From: Aquimarina sp. U1-2 | GTDB taxonomy: Bacteria > Bacteroidota > Bacteroidia > Flavobacteriales > Flavobacteriaceae | Assembly: GCF_017897595.1 (NCBI RefSeq) | Contig: NZ_JAGKIK010000008.1 | Span: 62,001-126,000, forward strand | DNA length: 64,000 bases | Reading direction: 5' to 3' | In this document: piece by piece, positions 25,763 to 34,568 of the stretch | How the letters are laid out: each line of letters starts with the position of its first letter | How positions within the stretch are numbered: the stretch's first letter is position 1 | Made by a program: the position numbers and the translations under genes | The notes under the pieces: generated by a model | The model's input: the letters and a program-made list of their open reading frames with translations, nothing else | Told to the model about the DNA's origin: nothing | Databases searched by the model: none

Positions 25763-28006
25763 CTAGGGTTTTAAAGTAAAGCTTACTTTTTTAAGATGAT
25801 GAGATGAGTTTCCTATGTATACTTCAAATTGACCCGGTTCTGCGATAAAATTCATATTAATATCCCAAAATTTTAGATCCTCTTCAGTAATTTGAAAAGT
25901 AACTACCTGCTCCTCCCCAGGTTTCAGCACAATACGCTTAAAGGCTTTAAGTTCTTTAATAGGACGAGCAACAGATGCCACTAAATCTCTAATATAGAGC
26001 TGAACTACTTCTGCGCCCAACCGATCCCCAGTATTTTTTAGAACGGTTGAAACTTTTAAAGTATCTGACTTTTTGATGTGACTATGGCTCAATTCTGGTG
26101 GTTTTATTTCGAAACTTGTGTAACTGAGTCCATATCCAAAGGGATACAAAGGTTCTCGTGGTGCATCACTATATTTTGTGATTCCCCAGCGCTTATCTTC
26201 AGGATTCTTGGGAGGTCGGCCTGTATTCAAATGATTGTAATAGATCGGAACCTGACCTTGATGGTATGGAAAACTCATCGTTAATTTTCCTGAAGGATTC
26301 GCTTCTCCCAAGAGCATATCAACTATGGCATTACCGGCTTCGGTGCCAGGTTGCCAGCAAAGCATCAAAGCATCAACCTCTTCATTAATTTCAGTAAGTA
26401 CTAAAGGTCTACCAGCCATTACTAGTAAAATAATAGGTTTCCCAGTAGCTGCCAGTTTTTTTATAAGCTCTTCTTGGTTACCCGGTAAAGTAACATCTGT
26501 TTTGCTTCCACCTTCGCCAGATGAATATCCATTTTCGCCCAAAACTACAATACCAATATCTGAATTTTGTAGTGATGTAACTGCTTCTCTTATTTGATCT
26601 TCCTTACATTTTCCCCAATGCCCGCAGCCTGCAGTTTGCGTATAGTTGATTTCGGGTCGTATACGTTGTTCGAAGGCGTCTACGATAGTTACGGTTTCTT
26701 CTACCTTGACTCGTGCTGCCCAATTACCTACAAGATCTCTAAACTCTCGACTGTCATTCATAGGACCAATTAAGGCTATTGAATTGTATTTTTTTAAGTC
26801 TAACGGAAGTATCGCATCTTTGTTCTCTAATAAGACAAATGATTTTGTTGCCAATTCTCGACTAGCTTTTCGATGGTTTTCAGCTCCTAAAAATTTCTTC
26901 TGTCGTTGTGGGTTTAAATAACGGTAGGGATCTTCAAAAAGGCCTAGCTTTTGCTTTAATTCTAAAACACGTCGAACAGCTTCGTTAATATGATGTTCTG
27001 ATATTACTCCTTCTTCTATAAGCTTAGGAAGTTCCTGCATATAAATTTCGCTCCAAAGATCTGTGTTAGAACCTGATTTAAAGGACTTTATAGCTGCTTC
27101 TCTTTGATCTTTAGCAACACCGTGTGGAATCAATTCGTAAATTGAATTTGCATCAGAGACTGTAAACCCTCCAAAACTCCATTCGTTTTGTAAAATCGTT
27201 TTGAGTAAAAAGTCATTTTGCGTACTTGGGATTCCGTTTACAGTATTAAAAGCATTCATCACCGTGGTTATACCTTCTTCTACCGCTGCTTTAAAAGGTT
27301 TTAGATGATATTCTCGCATATGCCGTTCTGAAATTTCGGCAGCATTATAATCTAGACCACCCTCTACAGCTCCATAACCTGCAAAATGTTTAGCACATGC
27401 CATTACCGTAAGACTATCCTTTAGGTTCTTACCCTGATATCCGCGAACTCGAGCTTTAGCAATCTGCGAGGCAAGATATGCATCTTCTCCAGCTGTTTCC
27501 ATATTACGCCCCCATCTGGCATCCCGACAAAGATCAAGTACTGGTCCAAATACCCAATTTATCCCTGAAGCAGATGCCTCAATCGCGGCTATCCGATCAG
27601 CATTTTCGATAGCTTTAAGATCCCAGCTACACGATTGTGCTAACGGAATAGGAAACATCGTTTGGTATCCGTGTACAACATCAAAAGAAAAAAATAAAGG
27701 AATCCCCAATCGAGAACTATCCACAGCTGTTTTTTGCCATTTTATCAGTTGTTCCATGTCCGTGTACGGAGTAATTCCGCCCACTTGTCCTGCTTTAATT
27801 GCTTTTTCAAGATCAGTTTCTTGCTCATAAATATCTGTGCTATACAATCCTTTTAGCATATTGAGCTGACCCACTTTTTCCTTTAGAGACATCTTCTGAA
27901 TAAGTTGATCAACCTGGTTGCTAATTTTTTCTGTTTTGCGATGTTTTTCCTCACTACAGGACAACATGGTGAATATCGAAAAAACTAGAATTATTAAATA
28001 TTTCAT
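25763..28006 (-). CDS. GH3 beta-glycosidase, lipoprotein (BglX-like)
   Basis: Exo-acting beta-glucosidase/xylosidase type enzyme, 747 residues. It has a lipoprotein signal (MKYLIILVFSIFTMLSC), a GH3 N-terminal barrel with KHFAGYG and the nucleophile Asp in GGFTVSDANS (about 285), a GH3 C-terminal domain with GENGYSSGEGGS carrying the probable acid/base Glu, and a fibronectin-III-like tail (about 650-747), matching BglX in length. The ATG at 28006 shares one base with the GH28 stop (TGATG). It is in the susC operon, with a second GH3 at 62889. Periplasmic or surface oligosaccharide trimming is inferred. Confidence 0.9.
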   Translation of the reverse strand: MKYLIILVFSIFTMLSCSEEKHRKTEKISNQVDQLIQKMSLKEKVGQLNMLKGLYSTDIYEQETDLEKAIKAGQVGGITPYTDMEQLIKWQKTAVDSSRLGIPLFFSFDVVHGYQTMFPIPLAQSCSWDLKAIENADRIAAIEASASGINWVFGPVLDLCRDARWGRNMETAGEDAYLASQIAKARVRGYQGKNLKDSLTVMACAKHFAGYGAVEGGLDYNAAEISERHMREYHLKPFKAAVEEGITTVMNAFNTVNGIPSTQNDFLLKTILQNEWSFGGFTVSDANSIYELIPHGVAKDQREAAIKSFKSGSNTDLWSEIYMQELPKLIEEGVISEHHINEAVRRVLELKQKLGLFEDPYRYLNPQRQKKFLGAENHRKASRELATKSFVLLENKDAILPLDLKKYNSIALIGPMNDSREFRDLVGNWAARVKVEETVTIVDAFEQRIRPEINYTQTAGCGHWGKCKEDQIREAVTSLQNSDIGIVVLGENGYSSGEGGSKTDVTLPGNQEELIKKLAATGKPIILLVMAGRPLVLTEINEEVDALMLCWQPGTEAGNAIVDMLLGEANPSGKLTMSFPYHQGQVPIYYNHLNTGRPPKNPEDKRWGITKYSDAPREPLYPFGYGLSYTSFEIKPPELSHSHIKKSDTLKVSTVLKNTGDRLGAEVVQLYIRDLVASVARPIKELKAFKRIVLKPGEEQVVTFQITEEDLKFWDINMNFIAEPGQFEVYIGNSSHHLKKVSFTLKP

Positions 28007-29460
28007 CAATCTGTTATTTTAAATCCTACTACCTTATTTTGAATGATATCTGAAGCTGAAATGGGTTTAAAGTTTTGATATAAATTATCTATCAAAACAG
28101 TTTCTACATCTTCAAAGTAGATTGGTTTTCGAGTTTCTCCTATTGCAGGAATCAAATTTATATTGTCTAGAATGATATTTTTGGCATGACGAAAATACAA
28201 TCCAAAAACAGGGAGATTTGTTCCATACATCATAGCATTAGGATAACCCCGATCATTTTCGGGTACTTCTTTGTTAATATCTGCAGATGTGCCAGTTTTT
28301 GAAAGTGATATATTAATATTACGAAATGTAATATTTTCTACAGGATGATTTGGATATCCTGCTATATTAGAAGCAATAGGCCCACAATCTGTTGCACTGA
28401 TATCCGAAAAATGGATCCCATCAATTGTTCCCGGGGTAATTTTGACATTTTTATATTCGGAATGAGTTACCTTATGTCTTTGATTTAAGCGTACAAAAAT
28501 TGGGGCTAAGACGCCTTTGATACTAATATTGGAAAATCGAATATCCTCAATATCAGCTCCATCGACACTCATGACTGCAATACCATCAATTCCTTTTTCT
28601 ACTTTTAGGTTGTGAATTATTTTTTCTGCTCGTGTAGGTCGAATTACGATATTGCTCATTACCATTCTTTTGAATGTGCCAAAAGACCCTGTACCCAATT
28701 TAAGCGCTGAAGCGGTCGAACTCAAGATACAATTGGTCACTACCACATCTTCAGTACCAAAAGGAGCCTCGGTCTTAAAACATAGGGCATCATCAGAACT
28801 ATCAATCACACAGTCTGAAACTACAACACGATGGCAGTCTACAATATCAATACCATCGTTGTTTGTATTAGCATGATTATACAGATCAACACCCTGAACT
28901 CTTATGTCAGTACACAAATAAAATCGCAACATCCAAAAGGCAGAATTTCTCAAATGAAGGTCTTTAATCACAATATTTTTGCTGTTCCTAAAATAGATTC
29001 CATATGGCCGTTTTGCTCCGTTTTCTTCTTTCATAGGAAAGGCTTCATGTTGATCACCACTAGGATAAATCGTGCCATGACCATATATGCTTACATTTTT
29101 GACATCGTCTCCCCAAATAAATGCACGGCGACTCATTGTGTACCCCCCTTTTTGGCTTAAATCAGCATTAGACTTAATTTCTGGAAACAAAGACAAGTTC
29201 GGAATTGCCTTCCAGGTGGCGCCTTGCAGAATTTCAATTTCTACATTACTCTTTAAATGAATCATACCCGTAGAATATATTCCTGCAGAAAAAATAAGTT
29301 TAGCTTTTTCTCTTGAAGCTCTGTTAATGGCATCTTGAATGACTTTTGTGTCGTCTGTTTTACCATCTCCTTTCGCTCCCAAATCTTTAATATCATATAC
29401 TTGAGAAAACATGATTGTTGTGAAAAACAACAAATAAAGTGTAGAATTAATTTTATTCAT
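28006..29460 (-). CDS. GH28 polygalacturonase-family hydrolase
   Basis: Right-handed beta-helix pectinase family, 484 residues after a signal peptide (MNKINSTLYLLFFTTIMFSQ). NNDGID (200-205) and SSDDALCFK (222-230) supply the three catalytic Asp of GH28. The fungal GHG motif is replaced by GTGSFG (256-261), as in many bacterial exo-type members, so an exo-galacturonosidase or rhamnogalacturonan-type activity is as likely as endo-polygalacturonase. The start at 29460 overlaps the upstream GH140-like stop by 8 bp (ATGAATAA) and gives a clean signal peptide, unlike the longer frame from 29496. Confidence 0.85.
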   Translation of the reverse strand: MNKINSTLYLLFFTTIMFSQVYDIKDLGAKGDGKTDDTKVIQDAINRASREKAKLIFSAGIYSTGMIHLKSNVEIEILQGATWKAIPNLSLFPEIKSNADLSQKGGYTMSRRAFIWGDDVKNVSIYGHGTIYPSGDQHEAFPMKEENGAKRPYGIYFRNSKNIVIKDLHLRNSAFWMLRFYLCTDIRVQGVDLYNHANTNNDGIDIVDCHRVVVSDCVIDSSDDALCFKTEAPFGTEDVVVTNCILSSTASALKLGTGSFGTFKRMVMSNIVIRPTRAEKIIHNLKVEKGIDGIAVMSVDGADIEDIRFSNISIKGVLAPIFVRLNQRHKVTHSEYKNVKITPGTIDGIHFSDISATDCGPIASNIAGYPNHPVENITFRNINISLSKTGTSADINKEVPENDRGYPNAMMYGTNLPVFGLYFRHAKNIILDNINLIPAIGETRKPIYFEDVETVLIDNLYQNFKPISASDIIQNKVVGFKITD

Positions 29461-30835
29461 TAGAAAGCAGTTTTTTATGTTTCGAATAATCATCAATAAT
29501 TAAAACCCAATCGTTTCCTTCCTGTGGATCGGCTGGTGGATCTACTACATAGTTTTTATCCTCTCTGATGATTCCTATATCCATTGAGTTTCCCATTCTA
29601 GGATTGAACCACCATGCTCTTTTTTGTGTTCCAGATATTTGACTTAAATCAATTTCAATATTGCTACCATAAGGGATATAAAGTATGGCAAAACTTTGAT
29701 CAGAAGCAATAGAGGCCAACACATCACCACCTCCGTGATTAGGCCCACTTTTAATCATTTTCTGATTGGGGACTAGCTGATGCCATGGGCGAGATTCAAA
29801 AATTTTTTTCATCCATCCAGCTTGAAAGGCTCCGGGGTAATCTAGCGCTTGCTGCCAAGGAGTTCTTGCCGAAGAAATTGGATCCCGTTCAGGTTGCCAC
29901 ATTTGCCAAATGTTGTGATTACCGTATGTATGTCCACAAGCACCTGCTAACATTGACCAATATCCAGCTCGCCTGGCATGAAATTCATTAAACCATCCAT
30001 TTTCGGCTTTCCAATAAATAGGATGATCTTCATAACAGGGTTCACCATCAATTACTGGTCTAATCTTTTCTCTATTATATTCTTTCTTGGTCTGTTTATA
30101 GTTTGGTGTGTATGCGTCACTATGACCAGACTGATAAAGTGTAAAATCTAACCAATCGGCATCTCCAAAAAAATCGGCTGAACTCGACCCCCCTTGAGGA
30201 TGGTAGGTTATTAATTGTTTTTCTTTAACAACTTTACGAATAGCTATTGCCATAGCATTCGTGATTTGTATATCTTCATCTTCTTCGGGGTTTCGGTCTC
30301 CACCGAGAATCCAGATCACTCCTTTATCTTGATATCGCTTTGCCAAAATCCCTGCAAAAACGGCTGCATTTTTTGGAGTGAATATTTCAGGCCCTGCTCC
30401 CCATTTTTTATTGAATTTATCTCCCCAGGTCGGAAGTAGTCCAACATATAATCCATGTTTGTTCGCTAACGCTATGACTCTATCTATATGTTCCAAATAA
30501 GCTTCGTTAGGTCTTGAAGGATCTTGATTAATAAGTGGTAAATCTCCATTGAAATTAGGTGTTGTTAATCCATCCAATTCTGCTAAAACAACGGCCTGGA
30601 TAACCGTGAATCCTTTATCCGCTCTATTTTTTATATAATTTTCGGCTTCTTCATAGCTTAAACGATGAAACAATTCCCACGCAGTATCGCCTAGCCAGAA
30701 AAAAGGAGTTTCATCTTCCGTTTCAAGGAATCTTTTACTTTCTGAAACCTTTAAAAGAGGTAATTCTTGAGATATTCCTGTACTGAAGTTACAAAAATAC
30801 AAGTATAACAATACTATATAAAGTAACTTTTTCAT
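29453..30835 (-). CDS. DUF4038-type glycoside hydrolase, GH140-like (apiosidase family)
   Basis: Secreted TIM-barrel hydrolase of 460 residues with a signal peptide (about 1-23). The DUF4038 hallmark FFWLGDTAWELFHRLS (46-61) and the candidate catalytic pair Asp180 in WILGGDRNP and Glu265 in VIDGEPCYE match GH140, whose characterised member removes apiose side chains from rhamnogalacturonan II. A C-terminal collagen-binding-like beta domain (about 375-455) is also typical. The start overlaps the symporter stop by 4 bp (ATGA). Apiosidase activity is inferred from the family; other DUF4038 activities remain possible. Confidence 0.75.
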   Translation of the reverse strand: MKKLLYIVLLYLYFCNFSTGISQELPLLKVSESKRFLETEDETPFFWLGDTAWELFHRLSYEEAENYIKNRADKGFTVIQAVVLAELDGLTTPNFNGDLPLINQDPSRPNEAYLEHIDRVIALANKHGLYVGLLPTWGDKFNKKWGAGPEIFTPKNAAVFAGILAKRYQDKGVIWILGGDRNPEEDEDIQITNAMAIAIRKVVKEKQLITYHPQGGSSSADFFGDADWLDFTLYQSGHSDAYTPNYKQTKKEYNREKIRPVIDGEPCYEDHPIYWKAENGWFNEFHARRAGYWSMLAGACGHTYGNHNIWQMWQPERDPISSARTPWQQALDYPGAFQAGWMKKIFESRPWHQLVPNQKMIKSGPNHGGGDVLASIASDQSFAILYIPYGSNIEIDLSQISGTQKRAWWFNPRMGNSMDIGIIREDKNYVVDPPADPQEGNDWVLIIDDYSKHKKLLSNE

Positions 30836-32718
30836 TTCAGATTTTCCATTTCTAATTTCTCCTCTTTGTGCATTTTATCCCACCAATTTAATTTCAAAAA
30901 AATTGAGGTTATACAAACTACTATGGCGGCTAAACCTAATGACGTAAAATTTCTTGTGACCAGAAACATCGCAATCAACACCAGAGATGTTTGCCAAATG
31001 ATTCCTACTATAATATTGATCATATCGCGGCCAAAATTTTTGTTACTTTTGAAATTTTGATCTTCACTTTTAACTTTTTGATCGATAGGTTTCCAAAATC
31101 CCCAGGGACGTACATTTTTATAGAATTTTTTCAAAACATCCTCATTCTCGGGGGTAGTTAATAGACTACCTAAAAGACAACCTATAATCGAAAACATGAA
31201 AATCAGTGGGAACTGGAATATAGGCTGGGTATTAGGATCTGTCAAAAAGTTTAAATATTCGGAGAATGCACCCAAACCTTGAGGTACCCATGCGGTGTAT
31301 TGCAGCAATAGCGGAAAAGTGATCGCTGAAAATATTCCAACTGCCATTCCATAAAAATAACCGTATCCATTAAATCGCCACCAATACCATTTGAAAACAT
31401 TCGCAGCAGTATAACCTCCCCACAAACCGGTAGTGAGCCATTGTAAAACCTCATCTATAGAATCTACGACCAGACCAAAACAGATACCAATAACTACCAC
31501 TAAAAAGGATGATATATAGCTTAATGTCACTAACTTTTTTGAACCTGCTTCGGGGTTTATATATCGTTTATACACATCGTTTACTATATATGCTGGAGCT
31601 GCATTTACAGTAGCTGCAAAAGTTGACATAAAGGCGGCCAATAATCCAGCAATGAGTATCCCTAGTAACCCCACAGGAACGAACTCACGCATAGCCATTG
31701 GCAACAATTGTTCGAAATCAATAGCAGGTCCCATGGCATTTAACTCATCAGTAAAAAAAACGATTCCTAAGATTGTAAGCCCTGTAATTAGCATGTATCT
31801 GGGAAAATTAAGTACTATATTAACTATAAAACTCATTTTCGAAGCTTCAACAGGAGTTTTTGCTGCTAAAATTCGTTGCATATCAAAATTAGGTGCTGGC
31901 CCTGCCGCACTCACAAAAAAACCTTTGAATAGCATCATCATAAATACAGCTCCAAAGAGCCCATACCCATCTTTAGCAATTTTATTATTTGCTTCTTCTA
32001 ACAACCCAGACCAATCCATATTGAGTTTCCAACTAAAAAATACGTCACTCCATCCTTCGGGAACCATAGACTCTAAAGTTTCTGGTGCTACTAGATTCAT
32101 AGCTATAATACCAACTGCTATAGAAGCTATAGTCATGATGACAAACTGAAGTACCTCAGTAAAAACTACACTATACATTCCTCCTTTTACTACATATAAT
32201 GTGGTGATCCCCATAAATATCAGGGCGTATTCGTTTGGAGTTAAATCCCATGGTAGAAAAACTTCTGCAAACTTTCCGATACCCTTAAAAGAATAGGCTA
32301 AAAAACCTATAACGCTTACTAATGCGAAAACAACGACAATAATGTGAGAAAGGTTGCTTCCTTTTCCTGTTCCGAATCGTGTTTTAATCCATTCTGCGCC
32401 AGTGAGCACATTTGATCGGCGCAACCAGATTGAGAGATATATCATTAGAAAAATTTGATTGAAAACTGGCCATAACCAAGGAATCCAAGCACTTTTCATT
32501 CCGTAGACAAACATAACATACACCAACCACATGGTTCCTGCGATATCAAACATTCCTGATGCATTTGAAACTCCAAGTACATACCAGGGTATTGTATTGC
32601 CACCCAAAAAATATGAATCTATGCTTCTAGACGCCTTTTTTGATATCCAAAACCCAATATAAATGGTTCCGATCAAATAGATGATTATAATGAGAATATC
32701 AATAAAGTGAAGCTCCAT
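30832..32718 (-). CDS. sodium:solute symporter (SSS family), sugar type
   Basis: Inner-membrane Na+-coupled transporter of 628 residues with about 14 hydrophobic segments, starting with LIIIIYLIGTIYIGFWISKKASRSIDSYFLGG, the standard SSS N-terminus. A soluble loop near 535-575 precedes the last helices. SLC5-like members in Bacteroidota PULs import the monosaccharides released in the periplasm. It is in the middle of the susC operon, overlapping GH140-like by 4 bp. The substrate is unknown; within this PUL galacturonate, apiose or glucose are candidates. Confidence 0.9.
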   Translation of the reverse strand: MELHFIDILIIIIYLIGTIYIGFWISKKASRSIDSYFLGGNTIPWYVLGVSNASGMFDIAGTMWLVYVMFVYGMKSAWIPWLWPVFNQIFLMIYLSIWLRRSNVLTGAEWIKTRFGTGKGSNLSHIIVVVFALVSVIGFLAYSFKGIGKFAEVFLPWDLTPNEYALIFMGITTLYVVKGGMYSVVFTEVLQFVIMTIASIAVGIIAMNLVAPETLESMVPEGWSDVFFSWKLNMDWSGLLEEANNKIAKDGYGLFGAVFMMMLFKGFFVSAAGPAPNFDMQRILAAKTPVEASKMSFIVNIVLNFPRYMLITGLTILGIVFFTDELNAMGPAIDFEQLLPMAMREFVPVGLLGILIAGLLAAFMSTFAATVNAAPAYIVNDVYKRYINPEAGSKKLVTLSYISSFLVVVIGICFGLVVDSIDEVLQWLTTGLWGGYTAANVFKWYWWRFNGYGYFYGMAVGIFSAITFPLLLQYTAWVPQGLGAFSEYLNFLTDPNTQPIFQFPLIFMFSIIGCLLGSLLTTPENEDVLKKFYKNVRPWGFWKPIDQKVKSEDQNFKSNKNFGRDMINIIVGIIWQTSLVLIAMFLVTRNFTSLGLAAIVVCITSIFLKLNWWDKMHKEEKLEMENLK

Positions 32719-32776
32719 ATCTTGATTTGTATTTACGTCTATAATTAAAAATGAGTGAACAAGTTATTTTGATGTA

Positions 32777-34567
32777 TCACTGGTTTTTGGCCAACCACTC
32801 TGCCATGATAAGAAAAGAAGCCGCTGTCCAGGTATATCCTTTATCCCGAAGGCCTTCTCCTGTCAATGCATCATAATTTTCATAGAATCCATTATCTTTT
32901 GCTACCATATTGCAAAACCTAATCGCAATCTCTTTTGCTTGTTCTTTCTTGCCTGCTTTCACTAACCCATCAAAAATAAGAAGCGTCGAAGGTGCCCAAA
33001 TAGGTCCTCTCCAATAGCCATCAGATTCATAATGAGCACTCTTGGGGCTTTCTGAAGCTAAACCATAGTTCGTCATATAATCTCCTCCGGGAAGAAGATC
33101 TTCTGCCAAAGCATCAATGATGTCTTTAGGTAATGTACTTCCCAGCTCTATAGGTATATAGCGAATCAATGATTTATTTTTTTCAGTTTGTGCTAAAGAT
33201 TCTTCAATTTTTGGGTATTCAAATCGATTATTTTTATTTAAAAATCGATTAAGCAATAGTTTAAGATGAGATTTTTGTTTTTCTTTCCATTGCGTTGCTT
33301 CTTCAGGCTTTTTGAGCATTTTTGCCATTTTAGCCATGGCTTGAAATTGGATAATCATATGAGCAGCTAAATCCGGGCCCTCGATAGGGCAGCCTTTATC
33401 AAAAACAGTAGCGTTATCCCAACCTGAATCTACTCCATCAAAATATTCTAGTAAACTATTTCCGTTAATATCTCTAAAAGTGAACCACCAATTAATGTAT
33501 TGCCTCATAGGGTCGTATACTTCTTTTACAAAGGGTAAAGCTTTCTGCTCTCCTTGTATTTCAATCATTTTCAAAATAGCCCAACCTTGGATGGGTGGTT
33601 TGGTAAATCCGTATTGGTTGGTATAATCATTGATTGGGTCAGGGATCATACCGGTTTCTGTTTGTTTATCAAAAAATATCTGGATTTGATCCCAGGCCAA
33701 TTTAGGATTGGCTTTGGCAACCGAAACGGCATTAATGCAATTATCCCACGCCCATATCTGATTCATTCCCATTTTACTCATCAATATAGCCTGACGACTA
33801 TAATTATTATAGGGACCAACAATCATATTACGCATAATGTACCAGGCAATATCTCGAGATTCTTCTAATTCTTCGGGAACTTTTGGAGCTTTAGACATCC
33901 AATTTCTCCATTCTTTTTTTATTTGCGCTATGGTTTCTTGATAGTTCGGAGCTTTTGCTTCCCATGGTTTTGGAAAATCCGACAATCTTAAAACCGCAAC
34001 CTTGGCGTTATCCTGCATAACAAAACTCTTGTTTTGAATACTTATCGCCCCTTGTCCGAAGATTTTTAGTTGGGCTGTAGTTTTTGAAAAATGAGGAACA
34101 AAACCTGCCTCTTTTTCCGATCTTTGGTGTACTCCTTTTAAACTACGGTACGACTCTAATACCACCTCAATATCTTGAATTTGAAATAAAAAATCTTCTT
34201 TATTGGTTAAGGTTATTTTCACCTGACCTTTTCCTGATTTAGGTTTTAGTACAAGTTCCCAAGGTGAAACAGTAATTTGATATGAAACCGATTCTCCATC
34301 TCGAATCAAACGTAACTTGAATATATTATTTGACCAGGCCTTATCAGGATCCCAACGATAGGTTACAGCACTTCGCTTAGCGGTTGTGATTTCAAGAGTT
34401 CCGGGTTCATTATGTACTTCTTTTATCGTGTAAAATGATCCTGGCTGGCTAAAGGGAACTGTTTTTAGACTAAAGGATATTTGCTTTTCCTGACCACAAA
34501 TCAAGTAATAACTACAAAGAAATATAAGAATAAGCGACTTTTGTAAGATTCCAAGTTTTAAAAACAT
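32777..34567 (-). CDS. (alpha/alpha)6-barrel glycosidase, trehalase/GH63-like (clan GH-G)
   Basis: Secreted hydrolase of 596 residues: signal peptide (about 1-25), N-terminal beta-sandwich (about 28-200) and an (alpha/alpha)6 catalytic barrel. Clan signatures are clear: WAWDNCINA (272-280), SGWDNATVFD (381-390, Asp384 as likely acid), GYWRGPIWAPS and GFYENYDALTGEGL with the likely base Glu near the C-terminus. This is the pattern shared by GH37, GH63 and mannosylglycerate-hydrolase-like enzymes; the exact family needs a search. It inverts alpha-linked glucosides or mannosides in known relatives. It lies 1 bp after the FG-GAP lipoprotein gene. Confidence 0.75.
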   Translation of the reverse strand: MFLKLGILQKSLILIFLCSYYLICGQEKQISFSLKTVPFSQPGSFYTIKEVHNEPGTLEITTAKRSAVTYRWDPDKAWSNNIFKLRLIRDGESVSYQITVSPWELVLKPKSGKGQVKITLTNKEDFLFQIQDIEVVLESYRSLKGVHQRSEKEAGFVPHFSKTTAQLKIFGQGAISIQNKSFVMQDNAKVAVLRLSDFPKPWEAKAPNYQETIAQIKKEWRNWMSKAPKVPEELEESRDIAWYIMRNMIVGPYNNYSRQAILMSKMGMNQIWAWDNCINAVSVAKANPKLAWDQIQIFFDKQTETGMIPDPINDYTNQYGFTKPPIQGWAILKMIEIQGEQKALPFVKEVYDPMRQYINWWFTFRDINGNSLLEYFDGVDSGWDNATVFDKGCPIEGPDLAAHMIIQFQAMAKMAKMLKKPEEATQWKEKQKSHLKLLLNRFLNKNNRFEYPKIEESLAQTEKNKSLIRYIPIELGSTLPKDIIDALAEDLLPGGDYMTNYGLASESPKSAHYESDGYWRGPIWAPSTLLIFDGLVKAGKKEQAKEIAIRFCNMVAKDNGFYENYDALTGEGLRDKGYTWTAASFLIMAEWLAKNQ

Positions 34568-34568
34568 A

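Noticed and set aside
29461..29496. 12-codon extension of GH28 into the GH140-like gene
   Set aside because: Starting at 29460 gives a clean signal peptide and a typical ATGAATAA stop-start overlap.
30866..32149. Several plus-strand ORFs antisense to the sodium symporter
   Set aside because: They are frame shadows of a clear membrane-protein gene, with no plausible products.
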